Of a DNA stretch of 23,060 nt, positions 20,324 through 23,060 are shown one piece after another. The first letter of the stretch is position 1, and the number at the start of each line of letters is the position of its first letter. Position numbers and translations under genes: made by a program. The notes under the pieces were generated by a model. It saw only the letters and a list, made by a program, of their open reading frames with translations. It was not told where the DNA came from and made no database searches. Source of the DNA: a virus; IMG/VR virus record IMGVR_UViG_3300050034_000103, positions 1 through 23,060 of that record, one strand, 5' to 3'.

Positions 20324-20746
20324 ATGCGGAAACTGCCCATCATTCTCTGTTTTCTTTTATTTGTGGGTTTTATAGGTTGCAAGGATGATGAGGGCGATCC
20401 CCAGGCGACTGCGGTTAAGCATGCGGAGGCCGATGCGCATGCTCTTGCGTCTAACGGTGCGGTGACTCTTCGGAGCCAGATGCGCAATCCGAAAAGTTTC
20501 GAGATTGCCAGCGCCATCATCCCCGATGGGTCAACCGGACTGGTTTGCTATGTTTATCGTGCGCAGAATGGCTTTGGCGGAATGAATGTCGAAGAGGCTG
20601 TATCTGTAATGAATGTCATTATCACCTCGGGAGATTCTGAATTTCGTTCTTTTTGGAAAAAGAATTGCGCGGGAAAGACAGGTCAAGATGTTGCCGAAGA
20701 CGTCATGTTCGATTTGCGCGAATATGACAAGCTGCACGGTAACTGA
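20324..20746 (+). CDS. putative lipoprotein, moron-like, inside the tail operon
   Basis: This 140-aa protein starts at ATG 20324 with GGAGG upstream. Residues 2-4 are basic, 5-17 hydrophobic (PIILCFLLFVGFI), and Cys19 follows Gly18 (F-I-G-C), a lipobox-like site although the -3 Phe is atypical. The mature part has LRSQMRNPKSFEIASAI and GLVCYVYRAQNGFGGMN; I recall this 'NPxSF...VCY-YRA-NGFGGMN' pattern in small secreted bacterial and prophage proteins of unknown function. It breaks the normal chaperone-to-tape-measure order, is A/T-richer than its neighbours, and is framed by a -10-like box and a terminator. It may be a lysogenic-conversion or superinfection-exclusion gene (inference). Confidence 0.7.
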   Translation: MRKLPIILCFLLFVGFIGCKDDEGDPQATAVKHAEADAHALASNGAVTLRSQMRNPKSFEIASAIIPDGSTGLVCYVYRAQNGFGGMNVEEAVSVMNVIITSGDSEFRSFWKKNCAGKTGQDVAEDVMFDLREYDKLHGN

Positions 20747-20768
20747 TGAATGCTGAAAACGTGAACTC

Positions 20769-20793
20769 AAAGCCGCCTCCGGGCGGCTTTTCT
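20769..20793 (+). terminator. intrinsic terminator after the lipoprotein gene
   Basis: AAAGCCGCC (20769-20777), loop TCCG, GGCGGCTTT (20782-20790), then T-C-T: a 9-bp perfect stem with a short T-tract. It follows the lipoprotein stop by 22 bases and is followed at once by the ribosome site of the next gene, as at 19533. Confidence 0.85.
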
Positions 20794-20805
20794 ATTGGAG
20801 CCGAC

Positions 20806-21291
20806 ATGCCGATGAGCTGCAAGACGATTGGGATCAAAGAAGCACAGGGCAAGATCAAGTTTCTCCAGAATCTTGTGCGCGATGTGGCCACCCGCAAGGC
20901 TGTGATTGCTGCCTCCAACGTGATAGCTGACGCCGAACGGTCCCTTGCTCCGGTGCTGAAGATTCATTCCGTCGATAGCACAGCCAAGCTCCCTGGAACG
21001 CTGCGAGATTCCATCCAGGTTGTGGTAAAGAAATACACCGACGGGTTCATTGAAGGCTTTATCGGCCCCAAGCATGGAGCCGGGCGCGCCGCTCACCTGG
21101 TCGAATTTGGGCATCGGCTCGTCAAGGGCGGAAAATCGCGGATCAAGCTCGGTGGAATTGAAGGTGGAGGAAAGGTGGTCGGCTTCGTGCCCGCTCATCC
21201 TTTTCTGCGCCCGGCCTTCGACGCCAACGCCCAGCGCGCCCTCGATGTCTATAACGAAACCATGGAAACTCTGATGAAGGAGCTTCGCTGA
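20806..21291 (+). CDS. HK97 gp10-like tail component
   Basis: This 161-aa protein is taken from ATG 20806 with GGAG upstream; the in-frame ATG 20746 would translate the terminator hairpin and is rejected. The family pattern is present: helical start (AQGKIKFLQNLVRDVATRKA), a R-D-S-I-Q-V strand, EGFIGPKHGAGRAAHLVEFG (the 'G-x-x-x-x-x-A-x-x-x-E-F-G' loop), and VPAHPFLRPAFDAN followed by a last helix. Proteins of this group act in head-tail joining or tail completion. Normally the gene lies between head closure and DUF3168; here it is placed after the chaperone. It overlaps the tape measure gene (TGATG). Confidence 0.85.
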   Translation: MPMSCKTIGIKEAQGKIKFLQNLVRDVATRKAVIAASNVIADAERSLAPVLKIHSVDSTAKLPGTLRDSIQVVVKKYTDGFIEGFIGPKHGAGRAAHLVEFGHRLVKGGKSRIKLGGIEGGGKVVGFVPAHPFLRPAFDANAQRALDVYNETMETLMKELR

Positions 21292-23060
21292 TGACTCAGG
21301 CTGGCGTTATTGGTTCCATTTCGACTACCTTCACGGCGGATACGCGCAGCTTCGACGCCTCGGTTGACGGCGTCGTAAAGAAGCTGAAAGCGACCGGCGA
21401 CGCCTCCGACAAAACCGCGTCGAAGGTCAAGCAGCTCGGGGAGGCCACGGCCCGCTCTGCCGAGATTCAGGCAACGCAGATCGAGAAGGCACGTCGGGCC
21501 TTCGAGCGCGAAGAGACTGCCAGGGCGATTGCAACCGACCGGGAGATCGAGCGTCAGAAGGCGCTAGCTGAAGCGGCGCGCGTCTCGGCCCTGCGCGAGG
21601 ATATTCTTGCCCGCTCGGCAGAGAAGGCGGCAATCGCGAGTAATGCCGCGGAAGAAAAGGCCGCCGCCGCTAGCAAGGCGTTCAACCAAACGGGAAATTT
21701 CTTGAATGGTGCGCTCGCCTTCGGCGGTTTAACACTTGGAGTGGGGGCTGCGGCGGGGGGCCTTGAGCATATGTTAAAGGATTCAATGGAGACAGCGGTT
21801 GCCTTGGGCAAACTGAATCAGCAGACGGGAATTTCTGTTGAGAATCTGTCGATTTTGAAGTTCGCCGCTGCGGAGAGCGGGGTGGAATTTGAATCCCTTA
21901 CACGCGGGTTCAAAAAGTTAGCGGTAACCGTCTACGATGCAGATAATGGCAACAAGAACGCGGCCAAAGGTTTCCAGCAGCTTGGCATCACAGTGGAAGA
22001 GTTGAGAGCCAAGGGTGATGATATGTATGCCGTCATGGCTCTCCTGGCGGATAAGTTCAAAGAAATGCCGGAGGGTATTACCAAGAGCGACACAGCGGCC
22101 AAAATCTTCGGGGCGCGCATGGGATCTGAGATGATCCCGGTTCTGAATCAGGGATCGAAAGCGTTGGAGGACTTCAAACGCCAAGCGCCTATCTTCAGCG
22201 ACGCCGATATTGAGAAGATGCATGAGATGCATAAGGCTACGGTGGAACTTGACGCCTCATGGCAGCGCTTGAGCATGACCCTTGCAAGTAACCTTGCTCC
22301 TGTTGCTACGGTCTATATGAATGCTATAGAGAAAAAGTTAGATGGTCGCATCGAGCAAGTGAAAGAGCTTTACTCCTGGGTTAAAAAAGCGTGGGCCCCC
22401 GCTACGCAATTCGAAGGGAATTTCGCCTGGGATGATCCCGCGCTAGCAAAACCTCAGACGCCTCATTCGCAATCACCCGCGCATCCTCATGTTTCCGGAG
22501 CGGGCACTGCTGATTCGGGTTCTTCGCGTTCAAGGCAATTGGGTAGTGGAGAGCCGGAGGTGACGCGCGAGACACTCTCAGAAATAGCCGCACAGTCTTG
22601 GGCGGATCTGGATCATAATCTGATTGAGGCATGGCGTGAGGCCGCTAAAGAAGATCGCGCCGAAAAGGCCACGCTCCAAGCTGCGCAAGGGCAGGCCGAT
22701 TGGGATAAATTCATAAAATCCACCCAGGTTATGCCGCAAGATATTTTCCATGCCGCGACTCCAAAGGTGACTCTTGGCCAGCAGCCGAATAACTTCCAGA
22801 AATTCGAGAAGGAGTTTGATTCCGCGTTCGATGATTGGACCAAAAAAGCGACGGACTTGCATGAAATCCTTGGTTCATTTGTCTCGGAGACCTTCAACTC
22901 CATCAATGGCGAACTGGTCAAGATGATGACCACGCAATACCATCAGGGCGACTGGAAGAAGGCGGTGCAGCCGATCTTTACTGATGTGTCCAAAAAAGGC
23001 CTGGAGTACGGCGAAGGCTCGCTGATGAAGGCCTTCGGCATTGGCGGCATAGGCAGCGCC
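21291..23060 (+). CDS. tail tape measure protein, 5' part (runs off the right edge)
   Basis: ATG 21291 overlaps the previous TGA; the frame stays open for all 590 codons to the window end. The N-terminus (GVIGSISTTFTADTRSFDAS) is the typical opening of tape measure proteins. A long Ala/Glu/Lys coiled-coil follows (about residues 45-135), then a hydrophobic Gly/Ala patch (ALAFGGLTLGVGAAAGG). Next is a conserved TMP core: LGKLNQQTGISVENLSILKF, AAKGFQQLGI and AAKIFGARMGSEMIPVLNQG. A Pro/Ser/His-rich linker follows about residue 385, then further helices. The protein fixes tail length and is coated by the chaperones upstream. It is cut here by the window edge, so total length and C-terminal domains are unknown. 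Confidence 0.93.
   Translation, partial: MTQAGVIGSISTTFTADTRSFDASVDGVVKKLKATGDASDKTASKVKQLGEATARSAEIQATQIEKARRAFEREETARAIATDREIERQKALAEAARVSALREDILARSAEKAAIASNAAEEKAAAASKAFNQTGNFLNGALAFGGLTLGVGAAAGGLEHMLKDSMETAVALGKLNQQTGISVENLSILKFAAAESGVEFESLTRGFKKLAVTVYDADNGNKNAAKGFQQLGITVEELRAKGDDMYAVMALLADKFKEMPEGITKSDTAAKIFGARMGSEMIPVLNQGSKALEDFKRQAPIFSDADIEKMHEMHKATVELDASWQRLSMTLASNLAPVATVYMNAIEKKLDGRIEQVKELYSWVKKAWAPATQFEGNFAWDDPALAKPQTPHSQSPAHPHVSGAGTADSGSSRSRQLGSGEPEVTRETLSEIAAQSWADLDHNLIEAWREAAKEDRAEKATLQAAQGQADWDKFIKSTQVMPQDIFHAATPKVTLGQQPNNFQKFEKEFDSAFDDWTKKATDLHEILGSFVSETFNSINGELVKMMTTQYHQGDWKKAVQPIFTDVSKKGLEYGEGSLMKAFGIGGIGSA

Noticed and set aside
20746-20805. ATG 20746 as start of the gp10-like gene
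   Set aside because: It would translate an intrinsic terminator; ATG 20806 has its own GGAG and fits the family N-terminus.

Overview
This window is a phage or prophage segment of high G+C content in which every supported gene lies on the + strand. The gene order is that of an HK97-type, long-tailed siphovirus. The structural proteins, the Cys-rich tail on the capsid protease, the Lys/Ala/Pro-rich ParB-like C-terminus and the (W)CCCTGA heptad repeats all remind me of Acidobacteriota phages and prophages. That host guess comes from memory and is weak. No integrase, lysogeny repressor, lysis gene, tRNA or rRNA is visible, so free phage and prophage cannot be told apart here.

Region 1 (1-4809) is the early/accessory part. 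It begins with the C-terminal part of a ParB-like protein cut by the window edge. A Cys-rich zinc-ribbon-like protein, a small membrane protein and two conserved phage proteins follow; the latter two resemble a neighbouring pair seen in Firmicutes phages, one of them usually named 'replication terminator protein'. Next come a short hypothetical protein, a Gp37/Gp68 (DUF5131) protein with a C-x6-C-x2-C cluster, and two small hypotheticals. Many of these genes overlap by GTGA or TAATG. Two gaps (1810-1935 and 2677-2806) hold strong hairpins.

Region 2 (4876-7355) is replication. A winged-helix, lambda-O-like initiator carries a cluster of GGGTGWCA iterons at exact 11-bp spacing inside its own coding sequence, next to an A-rich tract; this is a likely origin. 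It overlaps a gene that joins a Cys-rich N-terminus to an isolated DnaA domain IV.

Region 3 (7368-10436) is packaging: a membrane protein, an HNH endonuclease, a 204-bp gap that may hold cos, and the small and large terminase subunits.

Region 4 (10443-18504) is the head and connector: a small membrane protein, portal, S49 capsid protease, major capsid protein, two proteins sharing one beta-module, a 61-aa protein flanked by heptad repeats, a gp6-like connector with an inserted domain, a 56-aa protein, head closure protein and a DUF3168 tail-completion protein.

Region 5 (18553-23060) is the tail: tube protein, a small coiled-coil protein, a tail assembly chaperone whose T-like half lies in the -1 frame (probable programmed frameshift), a lipoprotein that looks like a self-contained 'moron' with its own -10 box and terminator, a gp10-like protein, and a tape measure protein that runs off the right edge. 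Three intrinsic-terminator-like hairpins (15843, 19533, 20769) break the late operon, which suggests attenuation or antitermination of late transcription.
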